Below are positions 21,828-34,317 of a stretch of 64,000 bases of DNA, in pieces. The notes under the pieces were generated by a model that was given only the letters and a program-made list of their open reading frames with translations, had not been told where the DNA came from and searched no databases. The position numbers were made by a program, and so were the translations under genes. The stretch comes from Lamellibrachia columna (lineage: Eukaryota; Annelida; Polychaeta; Sabellida; Siboglinidae). Location of the stretch: NCBI GenBank assembly GCA_963662155.1, contig OY759269.1, positions 20,846,754 to 20,910,753 of the forward strand. Reading direction: 5' to 3'. Each line of letters begins with the position of its first letter. The stretch's first letter is position 1.

Positions 21828-23886
21828 ATCACACTACGGAACAGTTTCCAAGCATTGGAAGAGGGAAAAAACATTGATGAAAAGTGGACAAGATGCAAGA
21901 ATGCAATTACAGACACCTGTGAACAAGTCCTAGGCTGCTGGGAAGCTAGGAGGAAGGGCTGGATTACAGACGACACCTGGGAAGCTATTGAGGCAAGGAG
22001 GGAGACTAAAATGAAACTCAACAAGGAAGCAGATGACACAAGGAAAAAAAACTGCAGCAGGAATACCAGGAAAGAAACAAAACAGTTTAAAAGAAGACAA
22101 AGAGCGACAAGAAAACATATATCGAAAAACTAGCAAACGAGGCTGAGATGGCAGCTAGGCAAAACAACTCCAGAGAGTTATACAAGATCACCAGACAGCT
22201 AGCAGGGAAGAACAAGAGCACTAGTCGCCCCATCAGGGACAAACAGGGAAACCTTCTCATTAAGGAATCTCTACAGTTACAACGCTGGAAAGAATATTTC
22301 CAAGATATCTTGAATAGGTCTCCACCAGATTCAATCCCAGACATTGAGGAAACAAATGAAGACCTTAACATTAATTGTGGTAGGATATCCAAAGAGGAGA
22401 TCAAGAGAGCCATCAAAAAGCTGAAGCTAGGCAAAGCACCTGGAATTGACAATAAACCATATGATGTCTTAAAAGCTGATACTGGAGCCACCACAGACGT
22501 TTTATACAGCGTGCTAAATGAGATCTGGGATAAAGAGGAAATACCAACTGAATGGAAGACAGGTATGCTAGTTACAATCCCCAAGAAAGGCAACCTCAGT
22601 GAATGTAAGAACTGGAGAGGGATCATGCTTCTTTCAGTGCCCATCCTGGATAGGATACAAGAAACAGTTGACAAGAAGCTAAGAAAGGAACAAGCTGGCT
22701 TAAGAAAGGATAAATCCTGCACAGATCACATTGCTACACTCCGGATTATTGTTGAACAATGCATTGAATGGCAGAGCTCCCTTTACATAAACTTTGTGGA
22801 CTTCGAAAAAGCATTCGATAGTATAGATAGGACAGTTCTATGGAAGCTCCTGAGGCACTATGGTTTACCCACCAAATTTGTAACCCTAATAAAGAACATG
22901 TACGAAGGTTTCACTGGTCATGTCATCTTTAATGGACAAGTTTCAGAAGGCTTCCAGATTGGAACTGGAGTACGACAGGGCTGCTTGCTATCTCCACTGC
23001 CCTTTCTGATAGCCATAGACTGGACAATGAAAAGATCCACAGAACACCATCGTACTGGGATCCAGTGGAACTTGTTCTCAAAACTAGAAGACCTGGATTT
23101 TGTAGATGATTTAGCACTACTCTCAGAAACCCATAAACACATGCAACAAAAAACAGAAAGGCTTCAAGAAAAAAGCAGCCAACTGGGTCTTAAGATCAAT
23201 GTGGGAAAGACAAAGGTGATGAAAGTCAACAGCAGATCCTCCGAACCCATCTCACTAGAAAGTGGTACTGTTGAGGAAGTACAAGACTTCATCTACCTCG
23301 GGAGCAACATCAGTACAAATGGTGGAGCTGACAAAGACGTGGAGCTACGCATCAATAAAGCTCGCCATGCCTTCAGAACCCTACGCCCTGTATGGCTCTC
23401 TTCCCAACAATCCATGAACACTAAGATCCGCATTTTCAACACCAACGTTAAACCAGTTCTTCTCTATGGCTGTGAAACGTGGAAAACTACTCAGTCTCTC
23501 AACAACAAACTCCAAGTCTTCATCAACAGTCGCCTCCGATACATCCTTAAGGAATGGTGGCCTAACAAAATATCAAATAAAGAGCTCTGGAAGAAAACCA
23601 AACAGGAAGAAATAAGCATTACAATCAAGAGGGGAAAATGGAGCTGGATTGGCCACACACTCAGAAAAGATCCAACAAATACAACCAAACAAGCACTGGA
23701 CTATAACCCACAAGGAAAGAGAAGACAAGGAAGGCCAAAAATCAACTGGAGACGCTACACACTACAAGATCTTGATAAAGTGGCGGTCACCTGGCAAGAG
23801 GCCAAAGCTCTAGCCCAGAAGAGAGTGAGGTGGAGAAACATGGTTGATGCCCTATGCTCCTGAAGGGGCCAAGAGGATTAAGTAAG
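21828..23886 (+). mobile_element. 5'-truncated LINE (endonuclease/RT family) with TAAG tail
   Basis: Flanked by a perfect 15-bp duplication. It starts in the linker after the endonuclease (CEQVLGCWEARRKGWITDDT) and runs to the C-terminus (NPQGKRRQGRPKINWRR, RWRNMVDALCS, stop) and a tail GGATTAAGTAAG. A frameshift near 22,140 separates the first piece (to 22,133) from the main RT ORF (22,148-23,863). The short tail matches the fragments at 15,050 and 51,907. Confidence 0.9.
22148..23863 (+). pseudogene. LINE RT ORF (571 codons) with altered active site
   Basis: Domains in order: linker, KLGKAPGIDN, MLVTIPKKGN, a shortened RGIMLLSVPILDRIQE block in which the usual stretch after SVP is deleted, FVDFEKAFDSIDRTVLWKLL, GVRQGCLLSPLPF, then DLDFVDDLALLSE where the catalytic motif reads FVDD instead of FADD. 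C-terminal IRIFNTNVKPVLLYGCETWK follows. The deletion and substitution suggest an inactive copy despite the open frame. Confidence 0.85.
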
Positions 23887-23901
23887 TGTATAATTTGTTC
23901 A
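23887..23901. repeat. Right 15-bp target-site duplication
   Basis: TGTATAATTTGTTCA, identical to 21813-21827. Confidence 0.9.
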
Positions 23902-24060
23902 GGGTTTACAAATTCATTAAACAGGGTCATAAATTATACATCACACAGTCATTTCATAACCCTATTGATGTAATTAATAAGTAAATATTGGCTAATTAAT
24001 GTGCAAACGCAACTGGTCAACACCTTTTTTATGCCAAACTATACATTTGTATAATTTCAA

Positions 24061-26498
24061 AACACATTTCTCAATTAATAGATCAACAATGGCTAATCAG
24101 CATGCTATCTCAACAGACCAATACATTTCAATAAAAAGCCACAACTTACTGTCGAGTCCTGCAAGATCCGCCGAGTTCTGCAAGATCCGTCAAGTTCAGC
24201 CAGGCCAAACAAGTTTAATCAATATCAATCAATCTTTTATTTTAGACAAAAGAATACATGGAATATGCATTATGTAAATATACTACATGATATTATAGTA
24301 ATATAGATATACAAAATTAAAATGTACCATTACTAATAATCATTAATAAAATTTGTTTTGCAAAACAAATATCAAACAAATATTGGCTTTGTATTATTTG
24401 TAATGAATTAAAATCATAGAAATGTAAATAAGTCATGATTTTGGTTAAATCGATCTCGCTCTCCAACTCCAAGAATCAAAATCGGGTGAAATTTCACAAA
24501 CTAGGGAAGCTCAAAAACACCCATGTGCATTCGCATATTTCGTACACAGACTAACTAAGACCTCTAGAAGAAGTCTCGAACATATGGATGGAATCATAAA
24601 TAGCTTTGTCTGCTAAACTTACACCAGAAATATACCTATGTTAACAATGCCGGAGCTCATTAGGTGGCGCTAGTAGTGCTATGATCGGCAAGTCGACCAA
24701 AACGTGTACCCAGAGAGGCCCGTTTATAAGGGGTGCCTTTAACGGTCCATAGCAGCTGACATAGACCACATATAAAAAAGGTGTGCATATGCCTGTAAAG
24801 CTGAATAAACGTTCTTTACTCTGATGTACATCATGTTTTATTTCTTTAGGTGAAAGCATTTTGTTTTTTAAGGTGAAAATTTCATGATTCTCGCAAATCC
24901 GGGATTCACGAAAAACACAATTGTATGTCTTTCATTGATCATTTTTTAACACAAAAATATTTTTTGGATTTTGGCTAGGTCTGGCTAGTGATGTACTGTA
25001 CAACTAAAACAACCCCCTATCACTATCCATTGAAGCCAAGAATTATCTAGCTAGTTGAACGTTGGTGGCGCAAACACACAGGTCAGAATAATATATTATG
25101 CAATGTCCTAGCCAGCTGTTGTATCAAATTTGTCTTTCTCATCGTAGTTGTTGAAAGTTCATAAATATCCATTCTTCAAGTATGTGTGTAAGTAGTAATC
25201 GATCTATTTAACTATATTATCGTGTAGCAATGTATGTTTGAAGTTCTGGAGGGTGTTTTGCTCATTTTGGCGGGAAATAAAACATGTAAACAAACTTGCA
25301 GTGACAGCGTGACTGACCTGCCAAATGATGTCCCAGCAGACAAGATGAAGAAAGGCATCTGATAGTTGGTATGCAATATTGTGTCAGAATGGTTATTCAC
25401 TTAACGATCCACACATATTGATATGACGAGAAAGTGGACACCAGCATACTTGTAATGTACATATTTATAGTAGTTGTTTCTTATTTTAACTACTAGTACA
25501 CTTAAAGCTAACATTTCATCCTACATATGATACACGTCAAATATTCATCTTGCATGAGCATGTCTTCAGCTGTGAAAAGGCTTCTGTCAAAATCTGCATA
25601 ATAGCTTGCAGTTAAAACCTTGTATTTTCATATACTATGATCTATACATGTCAATCAAGCTTAGAAATAGACACTGAGTTAAAAAATGTCTCTGTAGGGT
25701 ATATATTGTTTTTTTTACCAACTGCCTCTGTATAAATGTACAACATAAGTGAAAAATAGCACTGTTTACAGCTCTCTTGCAACAAAAATAATGGATGCAC
25801 TGGTATGAATGACCCCCACACAGGTTGAGAACGCTGAGTACTCCCACAATAATTATGTAAAAAAAAATACATTAACATTAATATTAGTACATTTTTTGGC
25901 CAGGTACTTTTTTGATAAAAATAGAAAAAAAACGTGTTTTGAAAACGTTGACGAGGGTGTCTTTAAAGTGCTCTAACATGAAAACTAATAAACATACAGC
26001 CATACAACTACAACAGGTAAACTGACACGGTTTTTCGGCATGCCACGCGAGCCGATTTGTTGAAGTACCTACCAATGGCTTCTTTGTCCACTTGCCATCT
26101 GGAACTTGTTGTTTGGAATGGCAATCTTGTTAAACTTGGATACACGTCACCTTAATACATGCACGGACTATGACAATGGTGCGTGTTATGTTGAACAGCT
26201 GAAAACAGACGGCTAAAACACCAATCGCGCGAATAACACAAGCGGGGCCGGCCCACCTAGCGAATGAAGAAACAACTACTGCAGTAAATCGAAATATACC
26301 CACAAGAGTGCACCACATGGGTTGCTGGTTCCTCACGCCGAGGTAACCATTAATCATCCGCCTATACACAAGAGCGATAAGCCAGCTCACTGCAGTGAAG
26401 CGGGCGTGGACCACTGGCCGGCATTTCATTGCACGGCAGAAACAGTTGCATCCACTGCATGACACATAGGGTAGTACTGTTTATAGTGTGAACATTTA
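24061..26498. other. No recognised gene
   Basis: Several minus-strand ORFs of 60-111 codons (for example 26130-26465) lack family motifs and splice support. A short CTGCAAGATCCG duplication lies near 24,160-24,190. Nothing else stood out. Confidence 0.4.
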
Positions 26499-26765
26499 GG
26501 GGAGCGGTGGTCTAATTGTTAGAGCACCCGCCTTGTCGATCGAGAGGACGGTGGTTCGATTCCACTTCCGCCGTTTCGAAGCTTGGGCAATTTCGTTCAC
26601 CCCATTTTGCCCGTGTCTTTCGGAAGAGACACTAAAAGCCGTTGGTCCAAACTCCTGCGTTAGCTCAATATTGGGCTGTTTGGAGTATAACTACTTGAGA
26701 CTTGAGATAGCATGTTACAAATAGTTGTCTAACAAATGTAGGTAAGTAAGTGAGTAAGTAAGTTA
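26499..26765 (+). mobile_element. tRNA-derived SINE with (TAAG)n tail
   Basis: The 5' part is tRNA-like, with an A box TGGTCTAATTG (26508-26518) and a B box GGTTCGATTCC (26553-26563) about 34 bp apart. It continues in a body with GTGTCTTTCGGAAGAGACAC and ends in GGTAAGTAAGTGAGTAAG (26740-26764). The tail matches that of the LINE family at 21,828-23,886, a likely mobilising partner. Not a functional tRNA: no paired acceptor stem. Confidence 0.8.
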
Positions 26766-27104
26766 ATTTATTTCCTCCTCGCCATCATCATGTACAATAT
26801 AAGCCTAAGCTAAGGCAAACAAAAGCAATGAAGATGAGGTGGCTACCAGAGAAGTACAAACTTATCGGGCTAGTAGCCAGTGACGATGACACCAGGAACC
26901 AATTAACTTGAAGATTTGTCATTATCATTTGTTCTTAATGGGGCATGGCCACCAGACTGATTGAAAATTTGGATGAGGGTGGTCCCAGCAGTTGTGTTAT
27001 AAGTCTGGGCAGTTGGGTTGTTCGTACTGGAATGAGCATCGTGCATTAGTGTTAAACTCTCCAAGACAAACATTTTAGAGGCTTGCTACAGACAGCACAG
27101 GGAG
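26766..27104. other. Spacer between SINE and CR1 copy 3
   Basis: No coding or repeat signal recognised. Confidence 0.4.
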
Positions 27105-29417
27105 TGAGGACCAACAATTTCTATTTTTAATCCAGGATAGCTTTCTTACTCAGCACGTGCTAGAACCAGGGGAGAAAATGTATTAGATATAGTTTTGTCA
27201 TCACAAAAAGAATTAGCGGACAATGTAAAAATACTTGAACCATTGGGTAACAGTGACCATAATCAAATACATTTTGACATCAATGTAAAATCAGAAAGTA
27301 AAAATAAGAAAACGTACAAGAGAAACTTCCACAAAGGTAGCTACAAAGATATGAGAAAATACTTAGCAAAGCTAGATTGGAATAACATGCTGATGAATAA
27401 GACCGCAATTGAATGTTGGAATATTCTAAAATATGAAATTGAGAGTATCATCGATAAATTTGTTCCCTTCCAAAAACAAGAAAAAAGGTGTAGAAAGAAA
27501 CACTTGTCAAAAGAGGCTATTAGAAACAAAATAGTGTTAAAACAAACTATGTGGAGGGTTTATAGGCGTACCGGAAAGGAAGAAGACTATGCAAATTACA
27601 AAGAGGCACTTAATGCAGCTACAACTGAAATCAGACAATCTAAAAGAAGCTATGAGCAAAAACTAGCATGTAACATAAAAAATGACAGCAAGGGTTTTTA
27701 TGCATATGTCAGGAGTAAACAAAACGTACAAGACAAGGTTGGACCTCTAGAAGACAGTGCTGGAAATATAATATCACATGGTTTTTTAATGGCGGAAGAC
27801 CTAAATGGTTACTTCAGTTCAGTGTTTACCAAAGAAGATATTAGTTCATTACCAGTTGCTGATGCAAAATTTAAGGGGGCTAAATCTGACTATTTAGGAC
27901 CGTTAGTTGTAACTCCAGAAATGGTAGCTAAGAAAATAAAGGCAATGAAGGATAATAAATCACCGGGAGTGGATGGGATTCCTCCAAAATTACTAATGGA
28001 AACAGTAGAACAAATCAGTATACCACTTGCAAGAGTATTCAACTTGTCATTAAAAGAGGGAGTTGTTCCGTTTGAATGGAAAGCAGCAAACATCATACCA
28101 TTATTTAAAAAGGGTTCGAGAAATAAGTCAGAAAATTACAGACCAGTGAGTTTAACGTCAGTGATTTGTAAATTATTAGAAAGGTTAATTAAAGACCATA
28201 TGGTGGACTTCCTCGTTAAGCATAAATTATTAAATTCATCTCAACATGGATTCCTTAAAGCGAGGTCATGCTTAACAAATATGTTATGTTTTTTGGAAGA
28301 AATCACTAAGTGGATAGACGTGGGATCGCCAGTAGATATTATCTACTTAGATTTTCAGAAAGTTTTTGACAAAGTGCCACATCAAAGATTACTACTTAAA
28401 TTAAAAGCCCATGGTATCGGGGATAGCATAACTGACTGGATAGAACAATGGCTGACTGACAGAAGACAACGAGTTGTAGTGGATGGAGAAGTTTCAAATT
28501 GGAAATCGGTTTTGAGTGGGGTACTTCAAGGATCAGTATTAGGACCTATATTATTCTTAATATATATCAATGACTTGGACGACAGTATAACAAGTAACGT
28601 ACTGAAATTTGCAGATGACACAAAACTGTTTAGAAAGGTTAATACTGATGGTGATAAACAACATTTACAAAACGATCTAGACAGATTAGTGAAATGGTCT
28701 GAGAAATGGCAGATGTAGTTCAATTTTGGGAAATGTAAATGCCTACATACAGGACATGGGAACTTGGATGTAAACTATAAAATGGGAGATACTGTTCTGG
28801 GTACTAATGTAAAAGAAAAGGACTTAGGAGTTACAATAAGCGCTGATATGAAAGTTTCAGAGCAGTGTGGCATTGCAGCTTCAAAGGGCAATCAAATTCT
28901 TGGATTGATTAGAAGAAACATAACATACAAGGGAAAAAAGTTAATTATACCTCTTTATAAAGCAATAGTTATACCTCATTTAGAATATTGTATACAAGCA
29001 TGGATACCATATCGTAAGAAGGATATAAATACGCTTGAACGCATACAAAGGAGAGCAACTAAAATGATTTAAGAACTGAGAGACCTTAATTATGAAGAAC
29101 GCCTGAAGGAATGTGGTTTAACAACTCTAGAGACAAGGAGGTTAAGAGGAGATCAGATTGAAGTTTTTAAGATATTGAATGGGTATGAAAATATTGATAG
29201 AAATATGTTTTTCTCACTCAAGAAGGATAGCAGAACTAGAGGATATGAGGTAAAATTAGCAAAGGGTCAATGTAGATTGGACATCAGGAAGCACTCGTTC
29301 TCACAGAGGACAATAAATGAATGGAACAAATTGTCTACAGATTGTGTAACTGCTAGCAGCGTGAATATGTTTAAAAACAAGGTTGACACATATCTCATGA
29401 GCTATGGGACAACGGAT
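27105..29417 (+). mobile_element. CR1 copy 3, 5'-truncated, nearly complete RT
   Basis: Begins within the endonuclease (DQQFLFLIQDSF) and continues almost unbroken to the C-terminus (EWNKLSTDCVTASSVNMF). In-frame stops: TAG at 28716-28718 after EKWQM and TAA at 29070-29072 after RRATKMI. Before 27,195 the frame is disturbed by a small deletion. High similarity to copies 1 and 2 suggests recent activity of the family. Confidence 0.88.
27195..28718 (+). pseudogene. CR1 ORF2 fragment: endonuclease end, RT palm
   Basis: 507 open codons: SDHNQIHFDI (endonuclease end), MKDNKSPGVDGIPPKLL, NIIPLFKKGSRNKSENYRPV, IIYLDFQKVFDKVPHQRL, VLQGSVLGPILFLIYINDLD and the catalytic LKFADDTKLF. The usual VPQG motif reads VLQG here. 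Ends at a premature TAG; the downstream frame carries the thumb and C-terminal domain. Confidence 0.88.
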
Positions 29418-29490
29418 ATGGTTATTTCCTGTGTGGCTTACAGCTGTACGAATCGACAGAAGACAGGATTTAACATCTCGTTATTTTCAG
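29418..29490 (+). CDS. THAP-like zinc-finger first exon (possible)
   Basis: ATG-led 24 codons, MVISCVAYSCTNRQKTG then FNISLFS, followed by a donor TCAG|GTAATT. THAP domains begin with a short lead, C-x(2-4)-C, NR and then a small hydrophobic strand before FP, which this fits. The next exon (FPxxx...W) was not found downstream. It abuts the 3' end of CR1 copy 3. It could be a remnant of a host gene or of a P-element-like transposon. Confidence 0.4.
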
Positions 29491-30069
29491 GTAATTTATG
29501 TCGCAAATGTTTGTGCTGTGTTAGTGTATATGTGAATGAATGTAACAGTTTCGAAAATGTTCTGAAACATCAATATATTACAGATACGTTTGTTTTTCTT
29601 GGGGGTAGCGTACATTAAGTGTTTCCCAGTAGTCACATTGATTAGGTGCAACATAAAATGTTATAGGGGAAGGATTCAGTTTTATAAATAATGTGTGCGT
29701 GCGTGTGTGCATATTTGTAAATGTTTTTTAAAACTCTACTAGATGTCAGCTCATAAATAAGATTTTTTTTTTATTAAGTCATCTGCATTTAATGAGGCTC
29801 TCAGTTTTTGGTCGTCGTTTGCCTTTTCATCGTTGTATGAACCACTGTCATATAGTTCATTCTGTACACATTGCAACATTCATTGCATTCTATGCATTTG
29901 TTTGACAAACCATGTGAAAGGGTGCCTACTAAAACAATTGACAGCTTAAATGAGAGAGCACATTTCTTTGCATGAGGCGTGTCCTTGGGCAAGTTGGCCA
30001 GACATTCGAGAAAGATCATGATCTGCAGGTGGAAATGGCTGTGATGGAGCAGCTGGGGAATATGTTGGA
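29491..30069. other. No recognised gene
   Basis: AT-rich. A short plus-strand reading frame around 29,970-30,100 (QTFEKDHDLQVEMAVMEQLG) has no known motif. Confidence 0.35.
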
Positions 30070-31310
30070 AGATGGGAAAAATATATTTGTGGGACCTTAG
30101 AGAAGAATGTTCAACAGGGCTTAATGTGATTTTGACCACTTGCAGTCATTAGCTAATACATGTATAGAGCACTTCATAAAGTTCAGATTTGATCATGTTT
30201 AGATTGGTGCTACTGTTATAGTTAATATGTTATGATATTTGATATACAAGTGTAGGCTGTGGGTGCTAAACTTATGCCTAAATTAAGAATAGACAACTGT
30301 AAGGCAAATTTGAAGATAAAATTGCGTTTATTACAGTTTAACTACTAAAATTATACAAAACCAAGTTTCTCAGTCCTTGCATAATTTGCACTACTGATCT
30401 AACTTCGGTACCTCATCAAAGTATAAAATGTCAACCGAAAGTTAAAAATACAACCAAAAGACAGAGCTTTAAGAACAACAATAAAAGGTGAAAGAACATA
30501 TGACATTAAACACAATAATAAAGACGACGCAAAATAAGACTTAAAAGACGACTTAAAAGACGACTTAAAATACCTCTTAAAAGACGACTTAAAAGACGAC
30601 TGGCCACAATCAGGAGTGGGCCAGGACTTGCGTTCGCCTGTACAAATACAAAACCGAACAAGTAAGCTATTTGCATATCATATAGTCTCCAGTGTAAGAT
30701 GACACATCAACATCTGTTAAATACCATAGTTCCAACACATTGGTGTTGTTCACAATATTGTCTGTAAAATACCTGTTATCTTATTCAGTACTAATATATA
30801 ATCATACTTGTGTGTATTAATGTAATACTAGTACTCTACATGTAAAACACCCTTAATATAATAAATTCAACAGTCAACAATGTTGTCAATTTCACATGTG
30901 CATGCCCTGACTAGCGTAGCCATCATTCCACTGTTGTTTACAAGCAAGTCTTGGACACTGCTCAACTTACAGGTCTCTAGGGAATACTCAAGATCAGCCC
31001 TCTCCCAGCCACCTCCTAGAGCAATTAATCAATGTAACTTCAAAGGGAGAGAGGGTACCAGACTGATCCTGGCTTAACTGTAGGGACAGTTGACTAATAC
31101 CTATATACAAGCACACTTTATGCTTGCACCATGTCTATCACATCTTATAACATATTAACTATAACAGTAGCACCACTAAACATGATCAAAACTGAACTTT
31201 CTAAAGGGATCTGTACATTTACCAGCTACTGACTGCAAGTGGTCAAAATCTCATTAAGCCCTGTTGGGCATTCTTCCCTAAGGTCCAACGACCACTCATT
31301 CCTGATCTTC
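30070..31310. repeat. Long inverted repeat, ~190-bp arms, ~850-bp spacer
   Basis: Arms at about 30070-30260 and 31115-31310 are diverged inverted complements; shared blocks include CAACAGGGCTTAATG, TTTTGACCACTTGCAGTCA and CTACTGTTATAGTTAATATG. The spacer contains a 13-bp minisatellite (TTAAAAGACGACT-like, 30541-30600). No transposase was seen. The two arms may be fragments of one dispersed repeat in opposite orientation. Confidence 0.7.
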
Positions 31311-34195
31311 CACACATTAGTAATCAAAGTCACCACTAAGTAATTATAACTGATAAAGTAAATACCTTGACATAAACAGATGGACAATTCTCTATCACAC
31401 AGTATGATACAATTATAAATTGAAAACATTGCTTAATAAGGTAGAAAACATAATTTAGGAACTTACCAAAACAGAGTTGTCATTAACTGTAGAATCACGC
31501 CTGGCCCACTGGGGCAGGGCCCCTTCCACTGACCACACGTGACCCCTGTCTCTAGGGTAAAATTTATGTTTAAACAACTGAATTATTAGTAATAAGACCA
31601 ACTACCTACACAGTAAATACAACTAATTATATGACAAATAGTCATAGCAATAATAGTTCACTAACTATATTCTCAAAATTACATTACATTAACCTGGGTG
31701 TTGCCATCATGTGGTGGGTAACTAAACTAATCGAACCGACAAGTGACTATGTCACACAAGGTGCATGAATATATTGTGCACGTAATAAGGTATTAGGTAT
31801 ATATAGCTATATAGTAATAATCTCTTATTAGTACTGTATATCTGTAGATATATGATGAAGACTGGGTGCTGTACAGTAAAAACACTGGGCCTCCAGTGGG
31901 TTCTTGCCGTGCAGCAGCATGAATGTCACTGGTCCATGCCGGCATCACTTTATCATGGGTCAACTGATAAGAGCTCAGCGGTCTTGTTTTACTAACCGTT
32001 CAGTGAAATTCTAGCTAAATACTTTTAATTGGTTGAGATACTGATGTTTATTGTGTAACACCGTGAAAACTGTGAAAGGAAATTACAACTATTAACAAAC
32101 AGTTTTACACCATATCTATACGTAAATGGGATACTATAGTAAAGGTGGCTGACCCAGTTACTCATCAATGATTAATATAGTCACACTAAAGCTGGTTGCG
32201 CATATGCATTGTTATGTTATCTTGTACGTATTCCCATATGTTAACACATCTAACACATAGCATTGATATGATCAAGGTACAGACACATGCACTAACACAA
32301 TGAATGTACAATCGAATAAGTAATGTCACTAGATACAACTGTGTCATATTTATACAGTACTATGTGGATAGATAGCCTTATATTTGACAATGATAAGTTC
32401 ATAACATTTGGGAAAGTACATGGTACAGCGTACTATATTGTGAGACTGATCTTAACATCAAGTTTAACCATGAAAAACAAGACATTTGTAATACTACTAC
32501 ATTCTAAGTGATTCTTGGTTATTCATTAGTTTGCTACATACCTCGTTGCGTCTAATATGGGACTCAGGTAGTCAGATGTTCATAGATTGAGTTCTTTGTT
32601 CTATTCTGTGGAATCTGCCATGTCATTGCTGTAGGACAGATCACTCGGCAGAACACTGTGTTCCTACACAATTTGTATTACAAGTTTATATAATTATAGT
32701 GTCAACTAGTAATACATGTCATTTGGACTGATATACAACTATGTGTGAAACTATTATCATAATCAGTTAGATACACAGACTCTTGCTGCTAGGTAACATA
32801 AACAAAACTATGTTGCTCAGCGTAGATGTTTCCCAAGGGTGTGAATCAACCATCTCCTGTCACTAATACAGGGGCCACAGGGTTTCCATAGGGGGAGCAA
32901 TTCACCTCCCATGACCTGTAAAGTCCCACACACAGGCTGTCTACACTAATGGGTTTCAGGGGTGCCCTGGTCAGTGGCTCTCGGTGACAGCGCTGAGTGA
33001 TGTGCTCACTAGACTGAGAGTGAATCAGCTGTTGAGTTCACTGTCATTTACAAAGAGAATAAACAAGCAGTGTGTGGAACAAATATAGGGCCTAACAACA
33101 GCATCAGAAACAACAACAACAACAAAGAATGAAAAATCAATCCGTGCCGCCTCTCTTCGTCTACAGGACACCACACGCCTTACGGACGTCATAAAGCCCT
33201 CACAAACCGCTCATTTGTCTAACACCCTATTAATTAGTCAACATGCAAATTGTAACAGAAGCAATTAAATGTGTTTGAAGCAACTGCATCATTTTGATGC
33301 GCAGTCATTGATGCAGGTGTTTTGTTTGAGGCGTACCTTAATTATTCTCGGTCACACTACAACTGGCTGCAGTGTAATTAGTACTTTGAAAGGGCAGACG
33401 ACAGTCATGCTGACCCATGTAGATCAGTTTGTACGTGGATATTAAGCCAATGTGTTACGTTATCGAGCGACTCATATTTCCTTGGTTTTTGACACATAAA
33501 ACATGCAGCTTCTTGTTTTTTTGGTCTATGTTTCAAATATGGCACGAAATGTACAACAGGACTTGATATTTTGTATTATACGCCTACGTGATATTTATAG
33601 CATTCCCAGCTATTTGACATATTTACAATTTACAATCAGGCTATTAATTCATAGCCACGTCAGTAACTTGGTGTATTCACACAACGGACCAGGAGACAGC
33701 GATATGATTGGAATAGTTGAACTCACCGACGAGCCCTACATCTGAAGTGATATTTCGAGATGTCATCGAGATAAGTTCCCGTTACCTGTGAGGTCGACTG
33801 TCTCACAGTGGTCCAGGGACACCGCCACAGTCTCCGTCCGGAACAGACGTCTCTGTCCTCACACACGGGAAGTAGGTGCTGCTTTGTTGTTCTCAGACAT
33901 AGAAGTGTTATATTTTTGACAAATCATTGATGTTGATATATCGCTCACAGACAATAAGTTTATGGAATATTGCTTTGTTTAACCTCGAAAACACGACTAG
34001 GTCATGTCCGTTGTCATTGCTAGAGATTTGTTGCATTTTTGCATGAAACAGTGTTTGGTATAAAGTGAAGGATTTGGGGGCAACGTTTGAATACCAGTAG
34101 ACGTAACGTCTGTACACGAGACAAGGTTGGATACGTTTGTTTATGACGACTTGATTGCTGTCATTGTGCTAAATATAATAATCGTTATTTTATAT
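31311..34195. other. Long stretch without a recognised gene
   Basis: No exon with homology, no RNA gene and no transposon protein was recognised on either strand. Moderately GC-rich patches at 32,820-33,000 and 33,780-33,870 could be non-coding exons, but no support is visible. Confidence 0.4.
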
Positions 34196-34199
34196 ATTT

Positions 34200-34317
34200 A
34201 GGGAATAATGCACTGTTTGTTGATGTCACGAGAGTGTTACCAGCCAGATAGAGGTATGAGCGATGTTATGTGGCTGGTGACACTCGAGTAACATCAACAC
34301 ACGATATGTTATTCCCA
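34200..34317. mobile_element. Foldback element, ~46-bp arms
   Basis: GGGAATAATGCACTGTTTGT...GTTACCAGCCA pairs with TGGCTGGTGACACTCGAGTA...TTATTCCC. Its internal TGTTGATGTCACGAGAGTGTTAC recurs with few changes at 34,962 (GTTGATGCCACGAGAGCGTTAC), linking it to the next cluster. Confidence 0.6.

Larger units (their letters stand above)
21470..24060. repeat. ~170-180-bp satellite units, split by a LINE
   Basis: Units recur around 21,551, 21,721 and 23,973 (landmarks TTAATAAGTCAATATTGG and TTTGTTCAGGGTTTACAAA). When the LINE at 21,828-23,886 is removed, the second and third units join with normal spacing. Confidence 0.75.

Noticed and set aside
26130..26465. 111-codon minus ORF as a membrane protein gene
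   Set aside because: No family motif, no splice or start context, and it sits in a repeat-rich region; judged a chance ORF.
26499..26580. Functional tRNA gene
   Set aside because: A and B boxes are present, but the acceptor stem does not pair and the sequence continues into a SINE body with a TAAG tail.
33780..33870. GC-rich patch as a promoter or first exon of a minus-strand gene
   Set aside because: A possible donor (GTAACG) exists but nothing coding or conserved was seen around it.
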